This document shows, one piece after another, positions 54,221 to 63,339 of a stretch of DNA of 63,339 nt. A program made the translations under genes and the position numbers. The DNA is from Sphingomonas sp. (GTDB taxonomy: Bacteria > Pseudomonadota > Alphaproteobacteria > Sphingomonadales > Sphingomonadaceae). The notes under the pieces were generated by a model. The model made no database searches, had not been told where the DNA came from, and worked only from the letters and a program-made list of their open reading frames with translations. The DNA lies in the NCBI RefSeq assembly GCF_025362505.1, contig NZ_JANYGG010000062.1:1-63339 (forward strand), written 5' to 3'. Position 1 is the first letter of the stretch. Each line of letters starts with the position of its first letter.

Positions 54221-55060
54221 TTAGCGCGCCGCGGCCGGGAAAGCCGGGAGCTTGGCGATGTCGCGCTGCTCGTGCTGGATGATCACGCGCGCGTTGTAGT
54301 GGCGCGCCAGCCGCTCGAAGCGGTCGATCGAGGCGAGCGTCTCGGCGCGGCTGGTGTTGAACGGGGGCACGCCCCGCAGCGTGCGCGCTTCGGTCGCGTG
54401 ATAGAGGTCGCCCGTCAGCAGGACGACGCCCGAGGCGAGCTTGACCAGCAGCGACATATGGTCGGGCGTGTGACCGGGCATATTGAGTGCGATCACCTTG
54501 CCGTCGCCGAACACGTCGATGTCGCGGCCATGCTCGAGCTGGAGCTTCGCGCCGGGCGCGCGCCACGGGCCGAACGGATCCTTGGGCCCGGCGGTTTGCT
54601 CGAAATCGGCCTTGCCGACGAGGAGTTTTGCGGTCGGGAAATCGGCGGCCTGGCCAACATGGTCGCCGTGCATGTGGCTGATTCCGACGATATTGATGTC
54701 GGACGGCTTGAGGCCGATCGTGGCGAGCTGTTCGGGGATGGTCTTGTCGATGCTGGCGACGAGCGCGCCCATGTCCATCGGCTTGCCCTTGAGTGCGGCG
54801 GGGAAGCCGGTGTCCCATAGCAGGGTCTGGGCACCGTCGCGGACGAGATAGCAGCTGTCGGGGATCCGCCGAGGCCCGGCCGGATATTCGAGCGTGTCGG
54901 AGAAGAAGGTGTTGAAATCCTTGATCATCGCCGAGCCGCAATCGAGCCGGGTGATCTCGACAACCGGGCGATCCGCAGCGACGGCGGGGGCAGCGACGGC
55001 GGGGGCCGCGACGGCGGGGGCGGCAATCGTGGTAAGCAGCGCGGCGATCAGGGCTTTCAT
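54221..55060 (-). CDS. Exported metallo-beta-lactamase-fold hydrolase, AHL lactonase-like
   Basis: 279 residues from ATG 55060 (aaggag upstream). Signal peptide followed by APAVAAPAVAAPAVAA, encoded by three 15-base repeats. Metal-site motif ISHMHGDHVGQ (HxHxDH), then GHTPDHMSLLV, LLTGDLYHA, and terminal IIQHEQRDI. This combination is that of the N-acyl homoserine lactonase family, but substrate cannot be assigned; a periplasmic lactonase role is inferred. Confidence 0.88.
   Translation of the reverse strand: MKALIAALLTTIAAPAVAAPAVAAPAVAADRPVVEITRLDCGSAMIKDFNTFFSDTLEYPAGPRRIPDSCYLVRDGAQTLLWDTGFPAALKGKPMDMGALVASIDKTIPEQLATIGLKPSDINIVGISHMHGDHVGQAADFPTAKLLVGKADFEQTAGPKDPFGPWRAPGAKLQLEHGRDIDVFGDGKVIALNMPGHTPDHMSLLVKLASGVVLLTGDLYHATEARTLRGVPPFNTSRAETLASIDRFERLARHYNARVIIQHEQRDIAKLPAFPAAAR
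54975..55019. repeat. Three 15-base tandem repeats in a signal-peptide region
   Basis: Copies at 54975-54989, 54990-55004 and 55005-55019 of gcagcgacggcgggg (third has one change). Encodes repeated APAVA just after the signal peptide of the lactonase-like protein. Confidence 0.85.
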
Positions 55061-55170
55061 GAAATTACTCCTTGCGGCTGGCGATAGTCGGCGATGATCG
55101 ATCCGGCGGCGCTGTCCCACGGGCGCAGCTACCAGCTCGAATAATTGCGATTGGCGGTGATCAGTCGCAC
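55061..55170 (-). pseudogene. Remnant of a glutathione S-transferase N terminus
   Basis: On the minus strand from GTG 55170: RLITANRNYSSW, then a TAG at 55131-55129, then LRPWDSAAG and unrelated residues. NYSSWSLRPW is a well-known N-terminal motif of a bacterial GST subfamily; here the second Ser codon (TCG) has become TAG and the remaining gene is missing. Only about 17 codons of similarity remain, so the call is tentative. Confidence 0.6.
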
Positions 55171-55177
55171 CGACGCG

Positions 55178-55813
55178 TCACTCCTCGTAATGCGCCGTGG
55201 TCTTGGCTCGCAACTCCTCGGCGGTGATGCCAGGCGCCATTTCGACCAAGCTGAACGGCGCGCCATGATCCGCCCGCTCGAATACCGCGAGGTCGGTGAT
55301 GATCATATCGACGACGTTCTTGCCGGTCAGCGGCAGGGTGCAGGCGGGGATGAACTTGGGGCTGCCGTCCTTGGCGTTGTGCTCCATCACGACGATGATC
55401 CGTTTGACCCCGGCGACGAGGTCCATCGCCCCGCCCATGCCCTTGATCATCTTGCCCGGGATCATCCAGTTGGCGATGTCGCCGCCTTCGCTGACCTCCA
55501 TCGCGCCGAGCACGGTCAGGTCGATATGCCCGCCACGGATCATCGCGAAACTGTCGGCCGACGAGAAATAGGACGACGACGGCAGCTCGCTGATGGTCTG
55601 CTTGCCGGCGTTGATCAGGTCGGGGTCGACCTCGTCGGGATAGGGGAAGGGGCCGATGCCGAGCATCCCGTTCTCGCTTTGCAGCGTGACCGTCATCCCC
55701 TCGGGGATATTGTTGGCGACCAGCGTCGGAATGCCGATGCCGAGGTTGACGTAAAAGCCGTCCTTCAACTCGCGCGCCGCCCGCGCCGCCATCTGGTTGC
55801 GGTCCCAGGCCAT
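55178..55813 (-). CDS. scoB: 3-oxoacid CoA-transferase subunit B
   Basis: 211 residues from ATG 55813, which overlaps the scoA stop (TAATG). Family motif [17 protein letters not shown], then [10 protein letters not shown] with the catalytic Glu (SENG), [14 protein letters not shown] and [10 protein letters not shown]. Transfers CoA from succinyl-CoA to 3-oxoacids such as acetoacetate. Confidence 0.95.
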   Translation of the reverse strand: MAWDRNQMAARAARELKDGFYVNLGIGIPTLVANNIPEGMTVTLQSENGMLGIGPFPYPDEVDPDLINAGKQTISELPSSSYFSSADSFAMIRGGHIDLTVLGAMEVSEGGDIANWMIPGKMIKGMGGAMDLVAGVKRIIVVMEHNAKDGSPKFIPACTLPLTGKNVVDMIITDLAVFERADHGAPFSLVEMAPGITAEELRAKTTAHYEE

Positions 55814-56520
55814 TACGCTGCGCTCCTCTCGCGGGTCGTCGTGAACTCGATCTTCTTGTCGTAGGGCGCGCCGCAGATCAGGCGGTTGACGTAGATGGCG
55901 GGCAAATGGATGCAGTCGGGATCGAGGCTGCCGGTCGGGACGATCTCCTCGACCTCGGCGACGCAGATCTTGCCGCACGTCGCGGCGGGCTGGTTGAAGT
56001 TGCGCGCGGTCTTGCGGAACACAAGGTTGCCGCTATCGTCGGCCTTCCAGCCCTTGATGATCGACAAATCGGTGCGGATGCCGCGCTCGAGGATATACTC
56101 CTCGCCGTCGAACTGCTTGACCTCTTTCCCTTCGGCAACCTGGGTGCCGACCCCGGTCTTGGTGTAGAAGCCCGGAATCCCCGCGCCGCCCGCGCGCATC
56201 CGCTCGGCGAGCGTGCCTTGCGGGCAGAATTCGACCTCGAGCTCGCCCGCCAAATATTGCCGCTCGAACTCCTTGTTCTCGCCGACGTAGGACGAGATCA
56301 TCTTCTTCACCTGCCGCGTGCGGAGCAGCTTGCCGAGCCCTTCGCCGTCGATCCCGGCATTGTTCGAGGCGATGGTCAGATCCTTGACCCCGCTGGCGAC
56401 GATGGCATCGATCAACCGCTCGGGTATCCCGCACAGGCCGAACCCACCGGCCGCAATGGTCATTCCATCGCGCAGGACGCCGTCGAGGGCAGCGGCGGCG
56501 GAAGCAAAGATTTTGGTCAT
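55813..56520 (-). CDS. scoA: 3-oxoacid CoA-transferase subunit A
   Basis: 235 residues. Motifs [56 protein letters not shown] and the C-terminal [14 protein letters not shown]. Partner of scoB. Separated from the SCP2 gene by a REP-like palindrome pair, so cotranscription is uncertain. Confidence 0.95.
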   Translation of the reverse strand: MTKIFASAAAALDGVLRDGMTIAAGGFGLCGIPERLIDAIVASGVKDLTIASNNAGIDGEGLGKLLRTRQVKKMISSYVGENKEFERQYLAGELEVEFCPQGTLAERMRAGGAGIPGFYTKTGVGTQVAEGKEVKQFDGEEYILERGIRTDLSIIKGWKADDSGNLVFRKTARNFNQPAATCGKICVAEVEEIVPTGSLDPDCIHLPAIYVNRLICGAPYDKKIEFTTTRERSAA

Positions 56521-56534
56521 TGGGCGCGCTCTTC

Positions 56535-56655
56535 TCCCCTCCCTGCAAGGGAGGGGCTGGGGGTGGGTGCCGCGACAGCGGCTGGATTTCGCGGGGATCG
56601 GGCTCGCTGACGCTTGCTACCCACCCCCAACCCCTCCCTGCGATCAGGGAAGGGG
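56535..56655. repeat. REP-like pair of GC-rich palindromes in inverted orientation
   Basis: Left unit 56535-56567: CCCCTCCCT-gca-AGGGAGGGG then ctgggggtgggt. Right unit about 56619-56655: acccacccccaa then CCCCTCCCTG-cgat-CAGGGAAGGGG. Each unit is itself a hairpin, and the two are inverse copies about 50 bases apart, the layout of paired REP/BIME elements known from bacterial genomes. Confidence 0.75.
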
Positions 56656-56663
56656 GTAAAGGA

Positions 56664-56966
56664 TCAGCCTTTCAATTTCGATAGCACGCCCTGCAACTGC
56701 ATGGCGTTGGACATGTCGCCCTCGACCTTCAATTTGCCCGTCATGAACGCCGTCATCCCGTCGAGCTTGCCGTCCGCGAGCGCCTGCCAGTCGTCCCAGC
56801 TGACCTTGAGAGTGGTGTCCGCGACACCGTCGTCCTCGGTCACCTGGTTGGCCGCGCCGTCGAGCATCAGCACGCCTTCGTCGCCGCCAAAGTCGATCTT
56901 GACGCGCTTGCCCGGAAGCCACGCGCCGGCTTCCTGCATTTTCGTGGCGAGTTCATTCTTGGTCAT
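56664..56966 (-). CDS. SCP2 sterol-binding domain protein
   Basis: 100 residues from ATG 56966 (aaaggaga upstream). A single SCP2 fold: GKRVKIDFGGDEGVLMLDG, DTTLKVSWDDWQALADGKLD and AFMTGKLKVEGDMSNAMQL. Small hydrophobic ligand carrier, possibly for acyl-CoA or sterol-like lipids. Confidence 0.9.
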   Translation of the reverse strand: MTKNELATKMQEAGAWLPGKRVKIDFGGDEGVLMLDGAANQVTEDDGVADTTLKVSWDDWQALADGKLDGMTAFMTGKLKVEGDMSNAMQLQGVLSKLKG

Positions 56967-57057
56967 GCGGCTCTCCTTTGTCCGAACGCCTAGCGTGAGT
57001 CGCGCGGGCGTCAAGCGGGGGGTTGGCGTGGCGGCGGGTGAGGCCTATCTGGCGGGC

Positions 57058-58485
57058 ATGACCTATAACGCAGAACTGAAACTATTCATCGACGGCAGCT
57101 GGCGCACGGGCGAAGGCCGCGACGCGTTCACGGTCATCAACCCGGCAACCGGCGGCGGCATCGGCGACGTGCCGCTCGCCAGCACCGCCGACCTCGACGA
57201 GGCGCTGGCGGCCGCCGAGCGGGCCGATCCGCTGTGGCGCGCGACCGCGGTCGAAACGCGCGGCGCCATCCTCCACAAGGCGGCGCAGCTGATCGTCGAG
57301 CGCGCCGACCATATCGCTGCGATCCTGACGCAGGAGCAGGGCAAGCCGCTCGCCGAAGCCAAGGGCGAAGTGATCGGCGCGGCATCGATGTTCAGCTGGT
57401 ACGCCGAGGAGATCAAGCGCGACTATGGCCGCACGCTGGTCCGTCCGACCGGCCAGCGCTCGATCGTCATCCGCCAGCCGGTTGGTCCGACCGCGACCTT
57501 CACGCCGTGGAATTTCCCGCTCTATCTGCTCGCCAAGAAGGTCGCCGCCGCGCTCGCCGCTGGCTGTCCGGTGATCAGCCGTCCGCCGCAGGAAACCCCC
57601 GGCTGTACCGGCGAGATGTTCCGCGCATTGGCCGATGCCGGCATTCCCCACGGGGTGGCCCAGCTCGTCCACGGCAACGCCGACCTCGTCAGCCGCGCGC
57701 TGGTCGGCTCAAAGGTCATCCGCAAGGTCAGTTTCACCGGCTCGGTCCCGGTCGGCAAGCACCTCATGAAGCTCGCCGCCGACAGCATGACGCGCATCAC
57801 GCTCGAGCTTGGGGGCCATGCCCCGGTGCTGATTTTCGACGATTGCGACCTCGACAAGACGCTCGACATGGTCGTGCCGCAGAAATTCCGCAACGCCGGC
57901 CAGGTGTGCGTTTCGCCAACCCGCTTCTATGTTCAGGACGCCATCTACGACGCCTTCCTCAAGGGCTTTGCGGAGCGCACGAGCAAGGTCAAAATGGGCG
58001 ACGGCCTCCAAGCCGACACCCGCATGGGCCCGCTTGCCAACGCCCGTCGCCCCGACGCGATCGAGAAGCTGGTCAACGACGCTGCGGCCAAGGGCGCGCG
58101 CGTCCTCGCCGGCGGCCAGCGCGGAGAAGGCGGCTTCTTCTTCCAGCCCACCCTGCTCGGCGACGTTCCGGTCACCGCCGACATCATGAACGAGGAGCCG
58201 TTCGGCCCCGTCGCCGTTACCGCGCGCTTCAAGGATTTCGACGAAGCAATCGAACAGGCCAATCGCCTCCCGTTCGGGCTCGCCGCCTTCGCCTTCACCG
58301 AAAACGGCCGCCGCGCCAACCTTCTCGGCGACGCGATCGAGGCTGGGATGGTCGGCATCAACACCTTCGCCATCTCGATGGCCGACGCCCCGTTCGGCGG
58401 GATCAAGGACAGCGGGTTCGGGTCCGAAGGCGGCAAGGAAGGCCTCGAAACCTACCAGGTCGTCAAGGCGATCCACCAGGCCTGA
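57058..58485 (+). CDS. NAD(P)-dependent aldehyde dehydrogenase (succinate-semialdehyde dehydrogenase-like)
   Basis: 475 residues from ATG 57058; upstream open frame has no family similarity. Catalytic Asn in TPWNFPLYLLAKK, Glu in LELGGHAPVL, Cys in NAGQVCVSPTRF, and terminal GGIKDSGFGSEGGKEGLETY. The cofactor-binding Lys of the usual KPAE motif is Arg here (ISRPPQETPG), which may affect NAD(P) binding. GabD-type end, but substrate uncertain. Confidence 0.9.
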   Translation: MTYNAELKLFIDGSWRTGEGRDAFTVINPATGGGIGDVPLASTADLDEALAAAERADPLWRATAVETRGAILHKAAQLIVERADHIAAILTQEQGKPLAEAKGEVIGAASMFSWYAEEIKRDYGRTLVRPTGQRSIVIRQPVGPTATFTPWNFPLYLLAKKVAAALAAGCPVISRPPQETPGCTGEMFRALADAGIPHGVAQLVHGNADLVSRALVGSKVIRKVSFTGSVPVGKHLMKLAADSMTRITLELGGHAPVLIFDDCDLDKTLDMVVPQKFRNAGQVCVSPTRFYVQDAIYDAFLKGFAERTSKVKMGDGLQADTRMGPLANARRPDAIEKLVNDAAAKGARVLAGGQRGEGGFFFQPTLLGDVPVTADIMNEEPFGPVAVTARFKDFDEAIEQANRLPFGLAAFAFTENGRRANLLGDAIEAGMVGINTFAISMADAPFGGIKDSGFGSEGGKEGLETYQVVKAIHQA

Positions 58486-58645
58486 GCAACGTCGATTTTT
58501 CTTGAACAATAGGATTTGGGATGTCAGGGTCAGAGCTCCCGACAAGCCCCTGTTTTGATGGGAAAAACAAAATTCTCCCAAAAGCGGTGAGGGGCTGACT
58601 TTAGACTGACTTTCCGCGAGCGGCCGGCCACGCTAAAGCCCCCGC

Positions 58646-60319
58646 ATGATCAATCTTCGCACCGGCGGCCGCATCCTCGTTGACCAACTCGTGGCCCAAG
58701 GCTGCGATCGCGTCTTCACCGTTCCCGGCGAAAGCTTCCTCGCCGTCCTCGACGCGCTCCACGACACGCCCGCGATCCACACCGTCGTCTGCCGGCAGGA
58801 GGGCGGGGTCACCTACATGGCCGATGCCGATGGCAAGATGACGGGCAAGCCGGGGGTGGCCTTCGTCACCCGCGGCCCGGGGGCGACCAATGCCTCGGCG
58901 GGGGTCCATGTCGCGATGCAGGATTCGACTCCGATGATCGTTTTCGTCGGCGACCTCGACCGCGCCGATCGCGACCGCGAGGGGTTTCAGGAAATCGACA
59001 TGGCGGCGTTCTTCGCGCCGGTGGCCAAGTGGGCGGCGCGGATCGACGACGCGCGGCGTATCCCCGAATATGTCGCTCGGGCGTACCGCGTCGCGACCGC
59101 GGGTCGGCCCGGGCCGGTCGTGCTGGCGATTCCCGAGGACATGCTTCGCGACGAGGTCGAGACGATCGATCGTCCGCCGATCGCGCCGATCGCGCAGCCC
59201 GCTTGCGCCGGCGCGATGGGCGCGATGTTCGACCTGTTGAAGGACGCGACCAACCCCGTCGCGATTATCGGTGGCGCCGACTGGAGTCCGGCAGCGGCGC
59301 ATTATTTCGCCAGCTTCGCGCACCGTCACGGTATTCCGGTGGCAACGGCGTTCAGGCGCCAGGACGCGATTGCCAACAGCTGCGCGGTCTATGCCGGCAA
59401 CCTCGGCTACGGCCCCAATCCGAAGCTCCAGCAGCGCATCCGGGAAGCCGACCTGCTGCTCGTCGTCGGCGCGCGGCTCGGCGAGGCAACCACCGATGGC
59501 TACAAGCTCGTCACCCCCGATCATCCCGGCCAGCTGCTGGTCCATGTCCACCCCGACCCGAACGAGCTTGGCCGGGTCTATTGCGCCGACCTGCCGATCT
59601 GCGCCGACATGGCTGAATTCTCGGAGATGGCGGCGGACTGGAGCGACCCCGACATCGTGCGCTTCTCGGCAGGCGAGGAGGCTCACGCCGAGTGGCTCGA
59701 CTGGTCCGACCCCAAACCCCGCGCCAATCCCGATGGAAGCGCCGTCAAGCTCGACCTCGGCCCCTGCGTCGCGGCGATGCGTGACGCGCTTCCGGCCGAT
59801 ACGATCATCTGCAACGGGGCTGGCAATTTCTCCGGCTGGTGGCACCGCTACTGGCGCTATGCCGCGATGCCCTGTCAGCTCGCCCCGACCAGCGGCTCGA
59901 TGGGCTATGGCCTTCCCGCAGCGGTGGCGGCAGCGCTCCGCGTCCCCGACCGCACCGTGGTCTGCGTCGCGGGCGACGGCGACTTCCTGATGAATGGCCA
60001 GGAACTGGCGACCGCGGCGCAATATGGCGCGGACCTGCTCGTCATCCTGGTCGACAATGGCGCCTATGGCACCATCCGCATGCACCAGGAGCGCGATTAT
60101 CCCGATCGGATCAGCGCCACCGGGCTAACCAATCCCGATTTCGTCAGGCTCGCCGAGGCGTTTGGCGGCTGGGCCGAGCGGATCGAGACGACCGCCGACT
60201 TCGCACCGGCGCTCGGCCGCGCGATGGAGTGCACGGGCATCAGGCTGTTGCATTGCGTGACCGACGTCGAGGTGATCAGCAACGCATCGACGATTAGCAC
60301 GCTGCACGGGAAGGGCTGA
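58646..60319 (+). CDS. Thiamine diphosphate enzyme, acetolactate-synthase-like
   Basis: 557 residues. N-terminal pyrimidine domain with [20 protein letters not shown] and catalytic Glu in [15 protein letters not shown]; central domain; C-terminal ThDP motif [21 protein letters not shown]...LVDN. Resembles IlvB but lacks an adjacent small subunit, so it could be a benzoylformate decarboxylase-like or other ThDP decarboxylase. The aldehyde dehydrogenase just upstream fits a decarboxylase-dehydrogenase pair (inference). Confidence 0.87.
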   Translation: MINLRTGGRILVDQLVAQGCDRVFTVPGESFLAVLDALHDTPAIHTVVCRQEGGVTYMADADGKMTGKPGVAFVTRGPGATNASAGVHVAMQDSTPMIVFVGDLDRADRDREGFQEIDMAAFFAPVAKWAARIDDARRIPEYVARAYRVATAGRPGPVVLAIPEDMLRDEVETIDRPPIAPIAQPACAGAMGAMFDLLKDATNPVAIIGGADWSPAAAHYFASFAHRHGIPVATAFRRQDAIANSCAVYAGNLGYGPNPKLQQRIREADLLLVVGARLGEATTDGYKLVTPDHPGQLLVHVHPDPNELGRVYCADLPICADMAEFSEMAADWSDPDIVRFSAGEEAHAEWLDWSDPKPRANPDGSAVKLDLGPCVAAMRDALPADTIICNGAGNFSGWWHRYWRYAAMPCQLAPTSGSMGYGLPAAVAAALRVPDRTVVCVAGDGDFLMNGQELATAAQYGADLLVILVDNGAYGTIRMHQERDYPDRISATGLTNPDFVRLAEAFGGWAERIETTADFAPALGRAMECTGIRLLHCVTDVEVISNASTISTLHGKG

Positions 60320-60323
60320 GGCG

Positions 60324-61118
60324 ATGCAGCAATATCTCGACCTCATGGCCCGAGTCCTGAACGAAGGCGTGCCCCAGTCCGACCGCACCGGGACTGGCAC
60401 CCTGTCGCTGTTCGGCGCGCAGATGCGGTTCGACCTTGCCGACGGCTTCCCGCTGGTGACGACCAAGAAGCTCCATCTTCGCTCGATCATCGTCGAATTG
60501 CTGTGGTTCCTGCGCGGCGATACCAATGTGCGCTGGCTGCAGGAGCGCAAGGTCAGCATCTGGGACGAATGGGCCGACGAACAGGGCGACCTCGGCCCGG
60601 TCTATGGCAAGCAATGGCGCGATTGGGAGACGGCCGACGGGCGGCACATCGACCAGATCCGCGAGCTGATCGAGCTGATCAAGCGCGACCCTGCCTCGCG
60701 ACGGCAAATCGTGACCGCCTGGAATCCAGGTGAAATCGGGCAGATGGCGCTCGCCCCTTGCCACTGCCTGTTCCAGACTCAGGTCGCGGCAGGCAAGCTG
60801 AACCTCCAGCTCTACCAGCGCAGCGCCGACCTGTTCCTCGGCGTCCCGTTCAACATCGCCAGCTACGCGCTGCTGACCCACATGCTGGCACGTGAGTGCG
60901 GGCTCGAACCGGGGGTGTTCGTGTGGACTGGCGGCGACGTCCACCTCTACTCGAACCACCTCGACCAGGCGCGGCTACAGCTGACCCGCGATCCGCGGCC
61001 GCTACCCAAGCTGATGCTCAAGGACCGGGGGCAGGCGATCGACGGTTACGAGCTCGAGGACGTGGTCATCGAAGGCTATGACGCGCATCCTTCAATCGCC
61101 GCACCAATCGCCGTCTAG
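60324..61118 (+). CDS. thyA: Thymidylate synthase
   Basis: 264 residues, equal to E. coli ThyA. Catalytic Cys146 in [11 protein letters not shown], dUMP-binding [11 protein letters not shown] (folate/phosphate loop), [11 protein letters not shown] and [20 protein letters not shown]. Methylates dUMP with methylene-tetrahydrofolate. Starts four bases after the ThDP enzyme. Confidence 0.97.
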   Translation: MQQYLDLMARVLNEGVPQSDRTGTGTLSLFGAQMRFDLADGFPLVTTKKLHLRSIIVELLWFLRGDTNVRWLQERKVSIWDEWADEQGDLGPVYGKQWRDWETADGRHIDQIRELIELIKRDPASRRQIVTAWNPGEIGQMALAPCHCLFQTQVAAGKLNLQLYQRSADLFLGVPFNIASYALLTHMLARECGLEPGVFVWTGGDVHLYSNHLDQARLQLTRDPRPLPKLMLKDRGQAIDGYELEDVVIEGYDAHPSIAAPIAV

Positions 61119-61256
61119 ACTCACTTAAGCGACACCTTCCACCAGAACGGCGGCGTAATGGACCCGCATGCGCCGACGCGCGTTAGTGACTTGCTGGGAT
61201 CGCGGCCGGTTACGCGCGGTTGATGCTCCGGCGTTGAAACCAAGAGGAGAAACAAC

Positions 61257-61385
61257 ATGGTGCGCAAGATTGTGACGATTGCCCTGATCGGCAGCGGATT
61301 GATGATGGCGGCGTGCAACACGGTCCGCGGCGCGGCGCGCGACGTCAACTCGGCGGCGAACGCAACCCAGAACGCGATGCACTAA
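61257..61385 (+). CDS. Entericidin-like small lipoprotein (first of tandem pair)
   Basis: 42 residues; ribosome site agaggag upstream. N-terminal MVRKIVTIALIG, lipobox MAAC (Cys20), then NTVRGAARDVNSAANATQNA. Entericidin A/B family: small outer-membrane lipoproteins; in enteric bacteria EcnA/EcnB form an antidote/toxin pair under starvation control. Too short to be noticed by many gene callers. Confidence 0.85.
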   Translation: MVRKIVTIALIGSGLMMAACNTVRGAARDVNSAANATQNAMH

Positions 61386-61408
61386 AAGTCTGCCCCTTAA
61401 AAAATGGC

Positions 61409-61442
61409 GTGGCCGGCGTTCAGCCTCTGGACAGCCGGCCAC
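61409..61442. terminator. Hairpin between the entericidin genes
   Basis: GTGGCCGGC (61409-61417) and GCCGGCCAC (61434-61442), nine pairs, 16-base loop; weak T tract follows (cgtttg). Could reduce readthrough from the first to the second gene. Confidence 0.5.
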
Positions 61443-61486
61443 CGTTTGAATCATGATCGTCAAACCGATTATACGGAGGGAAGATC

Positions 61487-61615
61487 ATGGTTCGGAAGTT
61501 TATTACCGCGGCGGTCCTAGGCGGCGTCTTGGCGCTGGCCGCGTGCAACACCGTTCGCGGGCTCGGGGCGGATGTCGGCTCGGCCGCCAACTCAACCCAA
61601 AACGCGATGCGCTAA
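61487..61615 (+). CDS. Entericidin-like small lipoprotein (second of tandem pair)
   Basis: 42 residues; ribosome site ggaggg upstream. Lipobox LAAC (Cys20), then NTVRGLGADVGSAANSTQNA, clearly a paralogue of the preceding gene (same length, same core). The second copy ends MR rather than MH. Tandem arrangement mirrors enteric ecnA-ecnB. A strong terminator follows. Confidence 0.85.
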   Translation: MVRKFITAAVLGGVLALAACNTVRGLGADVGSAANSTQNAMR

Positions 61616-61634
61616 GCGAAGCGTTTTGCCCAAT

Positions 61635-61672
61635 AAAAAGCCCCGCGAGTCCACGGACTTGCGGGGCTTTTT
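61635..61672. terminator. Bidirectional intrinsic terminator
   Basis: AAAAAGCCCCGC (61635-61646) pairs with GCGGGGCTTTTT (61661-61672), with inner AGTCC/GGACT pairs, an almost perfect 18-pair stem. T tracts lie on both strands; it separates the second entericidin gene from convergent rpoC. Confidence 0.93.
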
Positions 61673-61698
61673 ATTTCGAGCGGAGAGCCTGATCAGCC

Positions 61699-63339
<1,641 letters not shown>

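Noticed and set aside
58601-60085. 494-residue minus-strand frame opposite the ThDP enzyme
   Set aside because: His/Arg/Ala/Gly-rich with no motifs; the plus-strand enzyme is unambiguous.
61190-61256. EcfG-type promoter ahead of the first entericidin gene
   Set aside because: Best candidate is GGATC-N16-GGTT, with mismatches in both boxes; too weak to list as a site.

Overview
The window reads as a stretch of chromosome from a high-GC alphaproteobacterium, most likely a sphingomonad (Sphingomonadales). The signs are: the gene set (fatty acyl-AMP ligase, NDUFA12, SCP2-domain protein, DUF2155, HI0933-type flavoprotein), EcfG-type stress promoters (GGAAC-N16/17-CGTT) and a leaderless alphaproteobacterial-style trp attenuator. 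Base and codon use look even by eye. I see no phage, plasmid, insertion sequence, rRNA or CRISPR. No gene-free stretch exceeds 300 bases; the longest is about 266 bases, upstream of the ammonium transporter.

Layout. 0-6.8 kb: an exported-type methyltransferase cut by the window edge, a dicarboxylate/amino acid symporter, a LytS/LytTR-type two-component pair, two small unknown genes, a class I-alpha DAHP synthase and a ferredoxin. 6.8-14.8 kb: a surface-polysaccharide cluster with a GT-B transferase, a Wzx-like flippase, two GT4 glycosyltransferases, a DPM1-GtrA fusion and manC-manA, which supply GDP-mannose. 15.0-16.5 kb: an ammonium transporter.

16.5-32.9 kb is the most interesting block. 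A complete histidine pathway is encoded by hisN (IMPase type, convergent) and the tightly overlapping operon yerC-hisG-hisD-hisCB-hisH-hisA-hisF-hisIE. In it the aminotransferase HisC is fused to the dehydratase HisB. After one exported phosphatase-like gene comes a complete tryptophan operon, trpL-aroF-trpE-trpG-trpD-trpCF-trpB-trpA. Its short Trp-rich leader peptide and intrinsic terminator form an attenuator, and the predicted transcript starts at the leader AUG. Gene order and fusions (GDCBHAF-IE; TrpCF) match enteric-type operons rather than the usual split alphaproteobacterial layout.

32.9-36 kb: a TonB-like protein, a secreted unknown, an SPFH/prohibitin-like gene broken by one in-frame amber codon, and a DUF3761 repeat protein. 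36-46.4 kb: rplK-rplA and tRNA-Trp/secE/nusG, separated by a PAS histidine kinase and a plus-strand block (DUF2231, PQQ-type dehydrogenase, Nramp transporter, DEAD-box helicase, flavoprotein). 46.5-61.1 kb: housekeeping and envelope genes (FAAL, RecX, double cold-shock protein, DUF192, NDUFA12, DUF2155, Aat, ArsC, glycine-zipper lipoprotein, L,D-transpeptidase, metallo-beta-lactamase-fold lactonase), a GST remnant, scoAB, SCP2, aldehyde dehydrogenase, a ThDP enzyme and thyA. 61.2-63.3 kb: two tandem entericidin-like lipoproteins and the 3' part of rpoC, which runs off the right edge.

Calls rest on reading translations, motifs and spacing by eye and on remembered family features. No database search was run.
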